Positions 7,534 through 16,152 of a DNA stretch of 64,000 bases are shown here, one piece after another (position 1 is the stretch's first letter; the number at the start of each line of letters is the position of its first letter). Made by a program: the position numbers and the translations under genes. Where the stretch lies: the NCBI RefSeq assembly GCF_900115545.1, contig NZ_FOWV01000001.1:744001-808000 (forward strand), read 5' to 3'. The notes under the pieces are model-generated. The model did no database searches, had not been told where the DNA came from, and was given only the letters and a program-made list of their open reading frames with translations. Origin of the DNA: Ralstonia sp. NFACC01. GTDB taxonomy: Bacteria > Pseudomonadota > Gammaproteobacteria > Burkholderiales > Burkholderiaceae.

Positions 7534-9402
7534 ATGTCCTCGAAACTGCTATCCCGCCGCGACCTCAGCTTCCTGCTCTACGAATGGCTCAACGTTGAAT
7601 CGCTCACGCGCATTCCGCGTTACGCAGACCACTCCCGCGAAACCTTCGACGCCGCGCTCGACACGTGTGAGCGCATCGCAACAGACCTGTTCGCCCCGCA
7701 TAACAAGAAAAACGACCAAGAAGAACCGCACTTCGACGGCACCAAGGTCCACATCATTCCCGAGGTCAAGGCAGCGCTGGACGCCTTCAACAAAGCGGGC
7801 CTGATGGCTGCCGGGCAGGACTTTGAACGCGGTGGCATGCAACTGCCCACCGTGGTCGAGAAAGCCGGCTTCGGTTTCTTCAAGGCCGCCAACGTCGGCA
7901 CCAGCTCATACCCGTTCCTCACCATCGGCAACGCGAATCTGCTGCTCGCGCACGGCACGCCCGCGCAAATCGAGACGTTCGTGCAGCCCGAGATGGAAGG
8001 CCGCTTCTACGGCACGATGTGCCTATCGGAGCCGCAGGCGGGCTCGTCGCTGTCGGACGTCGTCACGCGGGCCGAATACGAAGGCGAGTCGCCACTTGGC
8101 GCGCAATATCGCCTGACCGGCAACAAGATGTGGATTTCCGCCGGTGAACACGAGCTGTCCGAAAACATCGTCCACCTCGTGCTGGCGAAGATTCCCGGCC
8201 CGGACGGCAAGCTGATTCCCGGTGTGAAGGGCATTTCGCTCTTCATCGTTCCAAAATTTCTCGTCAACGCCGATGGCTCGCTCGGCGAGCGCAACGACGT
8301 GGTGCTGGCCGGCTTGAACCACAAGATGGGCTATCGCGGCACGACCAACTGCCTGCTGAACTTTGGCGAAGGCACGCAGTTCCGCCCGAAGGGCGCAGAT
8401 GGCCAGCCGCGCGCTGGCGCCATCGGTTACCTCGTCGGCGAGCCGCACAAGGGCCTCGCGTGCATGTTCCACATGATGAACGAGGCACGTATCGGCGTTG
8501 GCATGGGCGCAACGATGCTCGGCTACACAGGCTATCTGCATGCGGTGGACTACGCGCGCAATCGCCCGCAGGGCCGTCCGGTCGGGCCGTCGGGCAAGGA
8601 TGCGGCGTCTGCGCAAATCCGCATCATCGATCACGCCGACGTGCGTCGCATGCTGCTCGCACAAAAGGCCTACGTGGAAGGCGCCCTCGGCCTGAACCTG
8701 TATTGCGCCAAGCTCGTCGATGAAGAACGCGGAGAAACCGACGCGGCCAAGCGCGCCAAACTCGGCCTGCTGCTCGACATCCTCACGCCGATTGCGAAGA
8801 GCTGGCCGTCGCAGTGGTGCCTGGAGGCCAACAGCCTGGCGATCCAGGTGCACGGCGGTTACGGCTACACGCGCGAATACAACGTCGAGCAGTTCTACCG
8901 CGACAACCGCCTGAACCCGATTCACGAGGGCACGCACGGCATCCAGGGTCTGGACCTGCTGGGCCGCAAGGTCGTGATGCAGGACGGCGCTGCCTTCGCC
9001 GCGCTGGGTGAGCGTGTGCAGGCCACCGTCGGCCGCGCGTTGGAAACCGAGGACGAAACGCTGGTCGGCTACGGCCGCGCGCTTGGCATGGCGACGCAGA
9101 AACTGGCCAAGGTCACACAGACGCTGTGGGCCGCCGGCGATCCGCGCGTGACGCTTGCGAATGCCTCCGTCTATCTGGAAGCGTTTGGCCATGTCGTCAT
9201 CGCGTGGATCTGGCTGGAGCAGGCACTGGCCGCCGCCAAGGCCCTGCCAAACGCACAAGGCGAAGACGCTGATTTCTACCGCGGCAAGCTGCAGGCCGCG
9301 CGCTACTTCTTCCAGTGGGAACTGCCGAAGATCGACCCTCAGATCGTGCTGCTGGGCTCGCTCGACACGACCACGCTGGACATGCAGGACGCCTGGTTCT
9401 GA
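7534..9402 (+). CDS. Acyl-CoA dehydrogenase with C-terminal extension (long-chain type)
   Basis: FAD-dependent oxidation of acyl-CoA to trans-2-enoyl-CoA, the first step of beta-oxidation. It is 622 aa, the length of the subgroup with the extra C-terminal AcylCoA_DH_C domain (about 590-620 aa) rather than the 380-aa short-chain type. Seen motifs are MCLSEPQAGSSLSDV and LTGNKMWISAGEHEL in the middle domain. The catalytic glutamate is E465 in NPIHEGTHGIQG. I start at MSSKLLSRRDL; upstream in-frame codons cover the repeat-like spacer and look non-coding. The Shine-Dalgarno is weak (AGGA about 13 bp upstream). The SDR gene follows after 37 bp. Confidence 0.93.
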   Translation: MSSKLLSRRDLSFLLYEWLNVESLTRIPRYADHSRETFDAALDTCERIATDLFAPHNKKNDQEEPHFDGTKVHIIPEVKAALDAFNKAGLMAAGQDFERGGMQLPTVVEKAGFGFFKAANVGTSSYPFLTIGNANLLLAHGTPAQIETFVQPEMEGRFYGTMCLSEPQAGSSLSDVVTRAEYEGESPLGAQYRLTGNKMWISAGEHELSENIVHLVLAKIPGPDGKLIPGVKGISLFIVPKFLVNADGSLGERNDVVLAGLNHKMGYRGTTNCLLNFGEGTQFRPKGADGQPRAGAIGYLVGEPHKGLACMFHMMNEARIGVGMGATMLGYTGYLHAVDYARNRPQGRPVGPSGKDAASAQIRIIDHADVRRMLLAQKAYVEGALGLNLYCAKLVDEERGETDAAKRAKLGLLLDILTPIAKSWPSQWCLEANSLAIQVHGGYGYTREYNVEQFYRDNRLNPIHEGTHGIQGLDLLGRKVVMQDGAAFAALGERVQATVGRALETEDETLVGYGRALGMATQKLAKVTQTLWAAGDPRVTLANASVYLEAFGHVVIAWIWLEQALAAAKALPNAQGEDADFYRGKLQAARYFFQWELPKIDPQIVLLGSLDTTTLDMQDAWF

Positions 9403-9439
9403 CGGTAACTCACAACGACAACGAGACACAGGAGACACC

Positions 9440-10222
9440 ATGGGTACGCTCAAGCATCTGTTTGATCTTTCCGGTAAGACGGCGCTCATCACGGGCGGCT
9501 CACGCGGGCTCGGCCTGCAGATTGCAGAAGCTCTGGGCGAGCAGGGCGCGCGCATCGTTCTATCTGCCCGCAAGGCCGATGAACTGAAGGAGGCGCAGGC
9601 ACACCTGAAGTCGCTCGGCATCGAGGCCGACTGGATTGCAGCTGACGGCGCCATCGAAGCCGACATTCAGCGCCTGGCCGACGAGGCGCTGGCCAAGCTC
9701 GGCCATGTCGACATCCTCGTCAACAACGCGGGCGCAACGTGGGGCTCGCCGGCGGAAGACCACCCGGTCGAAGCCTGGGACAAGGTGATGAACCTGAACA
9801 TCCGCGGCCTGTTCCTGCTCACGCAGCAGATCGGCAAGCGCTCGATGATCCCGCGCAAGTATGGAAAGATCGTCAATGTGGCGTCGATTGCGGGCCTGAA
9901 GGGCAATCCGCCGGGCTCGCTGGACACGATTGCGTACAACACCAGCAAGGGCGCAGTGGTCAACTTCACGCGCGCGCTGGCGGGCGAGTGGGGCGAGCAC
10001 AACATCACCGTCAACGCGATTGCGCCGGGCTTCTTCCCATCGAAGATGACACGCGGCTCGCTGGAAAAGCTCGGTGTGGACAAGCTGACCGAGAAATCCC
10101 CGCTGCACCGCATTGGCGACGACGAAGACCTAAAGGGCGTGGCCGCGCTGTTCGCGTCGGATGCCTCCAAGCACATCACTGGCCAGATCCTCGCCGTCGA
10201 CGGCGGCGTGAGCGTGGTCTAA
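9440..10222 (+). CDS. Short-chain dehydrogenase/reductase
   Basis: NAD(P)-dependent oxidoreductase of 260 aa with the classical SDR layout. The cofactor motif TGGSRGLG is at 18-25, NNAG at 95-98, and the catalytic Ser149, Tyr166 and Lys170 follow in NVASIAG...YNTSKG. A C-terminal VDGGVSVV closes the domain. GGAGACACC lies just before the ATG. It is embedded between acyl-CoA dehydrogenase and a thioesterase, so it probably reduces or oxidises a 3-hydroxy/3-keto acyl compound. The closest general resemblance is to RhlG/FabG-like and gluconate-5-dehydrogenase-like SDRs; the true substrate is unknown. Confidence 0.9.
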   Translation: MGTLKHLFDLSGKTALITGGSRGLGLQIAEALGEQGARIVLSARKADELKEAQAHLKSLGIEADWIAADGAIEADIQRLADEALAKLGHVDILVNNAGATWGSPAEDHPVEAWDKVMNLNIRGLFLLTQQIGKRSMIPRKYGKIVNVASIAGLKGNPPGSLDTIAYNTSKGAVVNFTRALAGEWGEHNITVNAIAPGFFPSKMTRGSLEKLGVDKLTEKSPLHRIGDDEDLKGVAALFASDASKHITGQILAVDGGVSVV

Positions 10223-10254
10223 TTTCGGCTGCTTCTCACTCTTTCTGACGCAGC

Positions 10255-10689
10255 ATGAACGCAGACAACAACGGTTTTCCGATCGACATCCCTTTCCTGA
10301 AGCTTCTCGGCATGCGCTGCCTGAAGGTGGCCGATGGCGAGGGCGTGGTCGAGCTCGCCCTCGAAGCGCAGCACATGAACAGCTGGGAAATGGCCCACGG
10401 CGGTGTGACCATGACGATGCTCGACGTCGCCATGGCCATGGCGGGCCGCTCGGCCGACGTGCACGGCCGCGGCGTGGTCACGATCGAGATGAAGACGGCG
10501 TTCATGCAGCCCGGGCGCGGCACGCTCAAGGCGAGCGCGCGTTGCGTGCATCAGTCCACCACCATGGCGTTCTGCGAAGGCGAGGTGCGCGACGCAGATG
10601 ACAAGCTGGTCGCGCGCAGTTCAGGGACCTTCAAGTTCGTCAAGCGTATGCCGCCGCCGCGCACCCCCGAACCCGGCGCGGACGGCTGA
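10255..10689 (+). CDS. PaaI-like hotdog thioesterase
   Basis: A 144-aa single hotdog-fold protein of the PaaI/YigI thioesterase type, expected to hydrolyse acyl-CoA thioesters in the cytoplasm. The characteristic stretch NSWEMAHGGVTMTMLDVA, with the helix-capping HGG, sits near residues 41-58. FVKRMPPPRTPEPG makes a short disordered tail. It lies 32 bp after the SDR, in the same direction, and probably trims or recycles CoA esters in the same pathway. The substrate cannot be inferred. Confidence 0.85.
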   Translation: MNADNNGFPIDIPFLKLLGMRCLKVADGEGVVELALEAQHMNSWEMAHGGVTMTMLDVAMAMAGRSADVHGRGVVTIEMKTAFMQPGRGTLKASARCVHQSTTMAFCEGEVRDADDKLVARSSGTFKFVKRMPPPRTPEPGADG

Positions 10690-10771
10690 CCAGGCAACAC
10701 CGAAGTTGCAGTACCCAGTTGCACACCGGACAGCGTCCGACACACAAGAAGAGCAACCACGGAGACAACCC

Positions 10772-12175
10772 ATGCAACAACCTGCGCGGCGGACGGCGTC
10801 TGCCCTTGCCATCACTCTGCTTTGCTGCACTGGACTGACCATGACCCTGGAAGGATGCGCCTCCAACTCCGCGCCGGTTGACGCACCAGCCGCCAGTGCA
10901 TCGACCGCCGTGCAGCCGCCACCGGCGCCCAATCCGCCGATGCAGAAGCCGCTCACGGCAGACGAATCTGATCCGAACAAGATGGGCTGGATGCAAGGCT
11001 TCCCGCCGCCACCCGATCGCATCGTCCGCTTTGATCTGGCGGGCAACATGTTCCCACGCACGCGCTATGGCTACAGCCACGTGCGCGAGTTTGTGCCGAC
11101 GCGCGTTGTGTGGCACGGCGACGGTCCTGTCAGCAAGCTGCCGCGCGCGGAGCGTGACATCAGCGGCGTGCTGTTTACCGATCCGAACGACACGCGCCGC
11201 ACGTTTGCCGAAGCGCTCAAGCTGACCTACACCGACGGCATCCTCGTCATGCACAAGGGCAAGGTGGTCTACGAGCGCTACTTTGGCGCGCTCGATGCGC
11301 ATACGCAGCACATCGCCATGTCGGTCACGAAATCGTTTGTCGGCACGCTGGCCGCCATGCTGGTGGCGGACGGCAAGCTCGATCCGGCGGCTCCGGTCAC
11401 GCAGTACGTGCCCGAACTCAAGGACAGCGCGTACGGCGACGCCACCGTACGTCAAGTCATGGACATGACCGTGGGCGTGCGCTATTCCGAGAACTATGCG
11501 GACCCGAACGCCGACGTCTGGGCCTACGCCCGGGCCGGCGGCATGCTGCCGCGCCCGGCCGGCTACAAGGGCCCCGACAATTTCTACGATTACCTGACGA
11601 CGCTGCGCAAGGAAGGCGAGCACGACGCGGAGTTCGCGTACAAGACCGTCAACGCTGAAACGCTGGCGTGGATCGTGCGCCGTGCGTCGAACAAATCGCT
11701 GGCGGCGCTGCTGTCCGAGCGCATCTGGCAACCGATGGGCGCACAGGACGATGCGTACTTTTCGGTCGACAGCATTGGTACGGAATCGGGCGGCGGTGGG
11801 CTGAACACCACGCTGCGCGATCTGGCACGCTTTGGCGAGATGATCCGCAACGACGGCCGCTTCAACGGCAAGCAGATCCTGCCCAAAAGCGTGATCGACG
11901 ACATTCGCCGCGGCGGCGACCCGGCCAAGTTTGCCAAGGCAGGCTACACGACGCTGCCCGGCTATTCGTATCGCAACATGTGGTGGGTTTCGGGCAATGA
12001 CCATCACACGTTCGAAGCGCGCGGCATCCATGGCCAGCGCATCTATATTGATCCGGTGGCCCAGATGACGATCGTGCGCTATGCCTCGCACCCGGTCGCC
12101 GCCAATGCTGCCAATGATCCGGTCACGCATCGCGCATATGCGGCGCTGGCCGAGTACTTCATGCAACACAAGTAA
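10772..12175 (+). CDS. Lipoprotein serine hydrolase, beta-lactamase/esterase (S12) family
   Basis: A 467-aa predicted lipoprotein hydrolase. The start MQQPARRTASALAIT gives a signal peptide with lipobox LEGC and lipidated Cys29; GGAGACAACCC precedes it. The S12 fold is indicated by Ser184-x-x-Lys187 in AMSVTKSF and Tyr238 in the YSEN motif. The C-terminal GIHGQ sits where the family's HxG/KTG motif is expected. Homologues include 6-aminohexanoate-dimer hydrolases and class C-like esterases. Members usually hydrolyse amides or esters and are not antibiotic-active beta-lactamases. A linker rich in Pro and Ala follows the lipobox. It sits in a string of acyl-CoA and ester genes; the substrate is unknown. 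Confidence 0.88.
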   Translation: MQQPARRTASALAITLLCCTGLTMTLEGCASNSAPVDAPAASASTAVQPPPAPNPPMQKPLTADESDPNKMGWMQGFPPPPDRIVRFDLAGNMFPRTRYGYSHVREFVPTRVVWHGDGPVSKLPRAERDISGVLFTDPNDTRRTFAEALKLTYTDGILVMHKGKVVYERYFGALDAHTQHIAMSVTKSFVGTLAAMLVADGKLDPAAPVTQYVPELKDSAYGDATVRQVMDMTVGVRYSENYADPNADVWAYARAGGMLPRPAGYKGPDNFYDYLTTLRKEGEHDAEFAYKTVNAETLAWIVRRASNKSLAALLSERIWQPMGAQDDAYFSVDSIGTESGGGGLNTTLRDLARFGEMIRNDGRFNGKQILPKSVIDDIRRGGDPAKFAKAGYTTLPGYSYRNMWWVSGNDHHTFEARGIHGQRIYIDPVAQMTIVRYASHPVAANAANDPVTHRAYAALAEYFMQHK

Positions 12176-12219
12176 CAACCTGACCCAACACCGATATCCG
12201 ATATTCAGGAGCGTTTTTC

Positions 12220-13230
12220 ATGTCGAAGACCTATCAGCGCATCGTTCTGGCTTCGCGCCCGCAAGGGGCCGTGACGCCCGACAATTTCCGCCTGGAGACG
12301 GTGGACCTCCCCGAGCTGCAAGACGGCCAGGTGCTGGTGCGCAACCATTTTCTGTCGCTCGATCCGTACATGCGCGGCCGCATGAATGACAGCAAGTCGT
12401 ATGCGGAGCCGCAGCCGCTTGATGAAGTGATGATCGGCGGCACCGTTGGCGTGGTGGAAGCGTCCAAGAATCCGTCGTTTGCCGTGGGCGATGCCGTGGT
12501 CGGCATGTTTGGCTGGCAGGAAGTAGGGGTGTCAGACGGCCGCGGCATTCAGAAGGTTGATACGCGCCACATTCCGCTGTCGGCGTATCTCGGTTCGGTC
12601 GGTATGCCGGGCGTGACGGCTTGGTATGGCCTGAACAAGATCATGCATCCGAAGCCCGGCCAGACCGTCGCGGTGAGCGCCGCTTCGGGCGCAGTCGGCA
12701 GCGTGGTGGGGCAGCTTGCCAAGCTCAAGGGCTGCCGCGCCGTGGGCTTTGCCGGCGGCAAGGACAAGTGCGATTACGTGGTCAACGAACTGGGCTTTGA
12801 TGCCTGCATCGACTACAAGGCCGCCAAGGATCCGAAGGAGCTGTACAAGATGCTCAAAGAGGCGACGCCCGATGGCATCGACTCGTATTTCGAGAACGTG
12901 GGTGGCTCGATCCTGGATGCGGTGCTCTCGCGCATGAACGCGTTCGGCCGCATCGCCATGTGCGGCATGATCGCCGGTTACGACGGCCAGCCGCTGCCGC
13001 TGCAGAACCCGCAATTGATCCTGGTGTCGCGCCTGACCATCGAGGGCTTCATCGTCTCTGAACACATGGACGTGTGGCCGGAAGCACTGCGCGAGCTGGG
13101 CGGTTTCGTGGCGCAGGGCAAGCTGAAGTTCCGCGAGAGCGTGGCAGAGGGCCTGGCGAGCGCACCGGAAGCGTTCATGGGCCTGCTCAAGGGCAAGAAC
13201 TTCGGCAAGCAACTCGTCAAGCTGGTTTGA
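12220..13230 (+). CDS. NADP-dependent oxidoreductase, zinc-free MDR (CurA / leukotriene-B4-dehydrogenase type)
   Basis: A 336-aa medium-chain reductase that reduces alpha,beta-unsaturated ketones or aldehydes with NADPH. The N-terminus carries the family motif DPYMRGRMND. The nucleotide-binding motif SAASGAVGSVVGQLAK lies near residues 148-163, and YFENVGG and GRIAMCGMIAGYD follow as in 2-alkenal/curcumin reductases. No structural or catalytic zinc cysteines are present. It lies 44 bp after the S12 hydrolase with AGGAG at the ribosome-binding position. Likely role is detoxifying or processing enone intermediates; the substrate is not determinable. Confidence 0.9.
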   Translation: MSKTYQRIVLASRPQGAVTPDNFRLETVDLPELQDGQVLVRNHFLSLDPYMRGRMNDSKSYAEPQPLDEVMIGGTVGVVEASKNPSFAVGDAVVGMFGWQEVGVSDGRGIQKVDTRHIPLSAYLGSVGMPGVTAWYGLNKIMHPKPGQTVAVSAASGAVGSVVGQLAKLKGCRAVGFAGGKDKCDYVVNELGFDACIDYKAAKDPKELYKMLKEATPDGIDSYFENVGGSILDAVLSRMNAFGRIAMCGMIAGYDGQPLPLQNPQLILVSRLTIEGFIVSEHMDVWPEALRELGGFVAQGKLKFRESVAEGLASAPEAFMGLLKGKNFGKQLVKLV

Positions 13231-13242
13231 GTTGAGCCGCAT

Positions 13243-13270
13243 GCGGACTGTCAATCGCTTGACAGTCCGC
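13243..13270. repeat. Perfect 12-bp stem inverted repeat
   Basis: GCGGACTGTCAA (13243-13254), loop TCGC, TTGACAGTCCGC (13259-13270), starting 12 bp after the MDR stop. No T-tract follows, so it is not a standard rho-independent terminator. It may protect the mRNA 3' end, attenuate transcription into the aldolase gene, or bind a protein. Confidence 0.7.
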
Positions 13271-13327
13271 CGGGCGAGGGCCGCCACAGAATGGCCCCAC
13301 CCACAACAAACGCGTGAAGGAGACACC

Positions 13328-14176
13328 ATGAACGCACCTGAAACCGCACAGGCCAAGCGGCCCGACAGCATGACGGCCAACCTCAGCCCCGAGGCCGCAG
13401 CCCGCTACCGCAACCTGCCGCGCCCGCCGCAATTCGCCACGGTTGAAGAAGAGCGCCTGCACCGCAAACAGCGCCTGGCTGCAGCGTTTCGCCTGTTCTC
13501 GAAATTCGGTTTCGACGAAGGCGTGGCCGGCCACATCACGGCGCGCGATCCGGAACACCAGGACAGCTTCTGGGTGAACCCCTTCGGTGTGCATTTCAGC
13601 CAGGTGACGGTGTCGAACCTCATCCGCTGCGATCACCATGGCAACGTGGTTGAAGGCGATTACCCCGTCAACGCCGCCGCATTTGCGATTCACTCCCGCG
13701 TGCATCAGGCACGACCGGATGCTGTCGCCGCTGCGCACTCGCACAGCACATATGGGCGCGCGTGGTCGACGCTCGGCCGCAAGCTCGACCCGCTCACGCA
13801 AGACGTGTGCGCCTTTTATGGCGACCACGCCGTGTACGACGATTTCGGCGGTGTGGTGGTCGAGCTGGACGAGGGCCAGCGCATTGCTGAGGCGCTGGGC
13901 GACAACAAGGCTGCCATCCTGCAGAACCATGGTCTGCTGACGGTCGGCAAGACGGTCGACGAAGCCGCATGGTGGTTCATCACGATGGAGCGCTCCTGCC
14001 AGGTGCAGTTGCTGGCCGAAGCCGCCGCTGCGCGCACTGGCGACGCACCGCGCACGATTTCCGATGCCGCTGCCCGTCAGGCGTATTCCATCGTCGGGTC
14101 GGCGCAGGCGGGGTGGTTCCAGTTCCAGCCGCTGTATGCGCGCATCGTTAAAGAACAACCCGATCTGCTCGACTGA
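13328..14176 (+). CDS. Class II aldolase/adducin family protein
   Basis: A 282-aa protein of the fuculose-aldolase/adducin fold. The divalent-metal histidines are seen in AAHSHSTYG and LQNHGLLT; the usual first-motif glutamate is not obvious. AGHITARDPEH and FWVNPFGVHFS correspond to the conserved N-terminal parts. GGAGACACC precedes the chosen ATG; upstream in-frame codons cross the hairpin. Proteins like this are often listed next to oxidoreductases in catabolic clusters, usually with unknown substrate. They may cleave or decarboxylate a hydroxy-keto compound. It precedes a GST gene by 27 bp and probably shares a transcript with it. Confidence 0.88.
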   Translation: MNAPETAQAKRPDSMTANLSPEAAARYRNLPRPPQFATVEEERLHRKQRLAAAFRLFSKFGFDEGVAGHITARDPEHQDSFWVNPFGVHFSQVTVSNLIRCDHHGNVVEGDYPVNAAAFAIHSRVHQARPDAVAAAHSHSTYGRAWSTLGRKLDPLTQDVCAFYGDHAVYDDFGGVVVELDEGQRIAEALGDNKAAILQNHGLLTVGKTVDEAAWWFITMERSCQVQLLAEAAAARTGDAPRTISDAAARQAYSIVGSAQAGWFQFQPLYARIVKEQPDLLD

Positions 14177-14203
14177 TCGGCATTACAAATTTCTGGAGCA
14201 CGC

Positions 14204-15160
14204 ATGACGGACTTGATCCTGCATCACTACGCCACCTCGCCGTTTTCAGAGAAGGTGCGTTTGATCCTTGGCTACAAGGACCAGCCGTGGAAATCCGTCA
14301 CGGTGCCCGTGATCCTGCCCAAGCCGGACGTGATGCCGCTCACCGGCGGCTACCGGCGCACGCCGTTCCTGCAGATCGGCGCGGACATCTATTGCGATAC
14401 CGCGCTGATCGCGCAGGTCTTGGAGTCGATTCACCCTGCACCGACGCTGTATCCCGCAGACCATGCCGCAGCGGTGTTTTCGATGGCGCAGTGGGCCGAT
14501 ACGACGCTGTTCTGGGCTACCGCAACTTTCGTGACGCAGCCGGCGGGCTTCCAGAGCCTGTTCGGTGATGCGCCGGAAGCCTTCGTCAAAGCCTTCGTGG
14601 AAGACCGCAAGGCAATGCGTGTGGGCGGCACCGGCTTGCGCACGCCGCTGCCGGAGGCCACCTCCACGCTGCAGGTGTTTCTCGCCCAGTTGGAGCGGCA
14701 GTTTGCGACAGGCGAACGCATCTTCCTGTTTGGCGAGCAGCCGACCGTGGCCGATTTTTCCGTCTACCACTGCCTGTGGTTCATCCGCCGAGCAACAGCG
14801 GTGGCCGGCATTCTTGATGCGCACCCGGAAGTCGTCGCATGGATGCATCGCGTTGCGGCATTCGGTCACTCGCAAGCGCAACCGATGACGCCTGCCGAAG
14901 CATTGGACATTGCCAAGGCCGCCACACCACGCGCGTTGACTGAAACGAACGCCACCTTCGACGACAGCCACGGCCTGCCCAAGGGCACGCGCGTGACGGT
15001 GGCCGCAGTTGACTACGGCGTCGATCCCGTCGAAGGGGACCTCGTGGTCTCCACACGCGACAGTGTCGGCGTGTTGCGCGAAGACCCGCGCGTCGGCCAG
15101 GTGGTGGTGCATTTTCCGCGCGTCGGTTATGCCGTGCGCAAGGTTGAGGCGGCAGGCTGA
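14204..15160 (+). CDS. Glutathione S-transferase family protein with C-terminal extension
   Basis: A 318-aa protein. The N-terminal thioredoxin-like GST domain covers about residues 1-80, with HHYATSPFSEKVRLILG and the cis-Pro region RRTPFLQIG. An all-helical C-terminal domain follows (about 90-225). Roughly 80 further residues (DYGVDPVEGDLVVSTRD and on) are unusual, because typical GSTs end near 200-230 aa. The extension looks beta-rich. TGGAG sits before the ATG. It lies between an aldolase and an SDR and may use glutathione to open an epoxide or isomerise an intermediate, fitting the epoxide-hydrolase-like gene two genes on. That link is inference. Confidence 0.85.
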   Translation: MTDLILHHYATSPFSEKVRLILGYKDQPWKSVTVPVILPKPDVMPLTGGYRRTPFLQIGADIYCDTALIAQVLESIHPAPTLYPADHAAAVFSMAQWADTTLFWATATFVTQPAGFQSLFGDAPEAFVKAFVEDRKAMRVGGTGLRTPLPEATSTLQVFLAQLERQFATGERIFLFGEQPTVADFSVYHCLWFIRRATAVAGILDAHPEVVAWMHRVAAFGHSQAQPMTPAEALDIAKAATPRALTETNATFDDSHGLPKGTRVTVAAVDYGVDPVEGDLVVSTRDSVGVLREDPRVGQVVVHFPRVGYAVRKVEAAG

Positions 15161-15216
15161 CACGGCTTTGCCATCTCGATCGCCTTTCCTATTACAACGA
15201 CATCAGTGAGACACGT

Positions 15217-16119
15217 ATGAAGCAATTCGCAGGCGGTGTGGCCGTCATCACGGGCGGTGCGTCGGGTTTCGGCAAGGAGTTCGCCAAGATCGGTGCCGGG
15301 TTGGGCATGAAGCTGGTGCTGGCCGATATCCAGCAGGATGCGCTGGATGCCGCCGTGGCCGAATTCTCGGCCCAGGGCGTGGAAGTGATTGGCCTGCGCG
15401 TCGACGTGTCGAAGGTGGAAGACGTGCAGGCGTTGGCCGATGCTGCCATCAAGGCGTTCGGCAAGGTCAACCTGCTGTTCAACAACGCCGGCGTGGGCGC
15501 TGGTGGCCTGGTGTGGGAGAACTCCGAGCGCGACTGGGATTGGGTGCTCGGCGTGAACCTGCACGGCGTCATCCACGGTGTGCGCATCTTCACGCCGCTG
15601 ATGCTGGAAGCCGCCAAGAAAGATCCGTCATACGAGGGCCATATCGTCAATACGGCGTCGATGGCGGGGCTGCTGAATGCGCCGGCCATGGGCATCTACA
15701 ACGTGTCCAAGCACGCGGTGGTGGCGCTGTCCGAATCGCTGTACCAAGACTTGAGCCTGGTCACCGAACAGATCCATTGCTCGGTGCTGTGCCCGTACTT
15801 CGTGCCGACCGGCATCACGCAGTCTGACCGCAACCGCCCGCAGGATCTGGCGAACACGGCACCGCCCACCAAGTCGCAGCTCGTTTCGCGCGCCATGTCG
15901 GAAAAAGCGGTCAGCTCCGGCAAGGTCACCGCCGAGCAGGTCGGCCAGATGACTTTCGACGCGATCCGCAACGCGGGCTTCTATATCTACTCGCACCCGC
16001 ATGCACTCGCGCCTGTGCAACATCGCTTTGAAGACATCATCTCGCAGCGCAATCCGTCCGATCCGTTTGAAGGCAAGCCGGACGTGCGCGCGCGTCTGGT
16101 CGATGCGCTGCGCGGGTAA
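15217..16119 (+). CDS. Short-chain dehydrogenase/reductase
   Basis: A 300-aa SDR with TGGASGFGKEF at the N-terminal cofactor site, NNAGVGAGG after the fourth strand and the catalytic Ser/Tyr/Lys in NTASMAGLL...YNVSKHA. It is longer than the 250-aa norm. A substrate-loop insert (NRPQDLANTAPPTKSQ) and a C-terminal helix are typical of the subgroup often found with acyl-CoA or lipid genes. It starts 56 bp after the GST gene and ends 33 bp before the alpha/beta hydrolase, all on one strand. Substrate unknown. Confidence 0.9.
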   Translation: MKQFAGGVAVITGGASGFGKEFAKIGAGLGMKLVLADIQQDALDAAVAEFSAQGVEVIGLRVDVSKVEDVQALADAAIKAFGKVNLLFNNAGVGAGGLVWENSERDWDWVLGVNLHGVIHGVRIFTPLMLEAAKKDPSYEGHIVNTASMAGLLNAPAMGIYNVSKHAVVALSESLYQDLSLVTEQIHCSVLCPYFVPTGITQSDRNRPQDLANTAPPTKSQLVSRAMSEKAVSSGKVTAEQVGQMTFDAIRNAGFYIYSHPHALAPVQHRFEDIISQRNPSDPFEGKPDVRARLVDALRG

Positions 16120-16152
16120 TTCCACCTCTACTGCCCCAACTCCGAGATCGCC

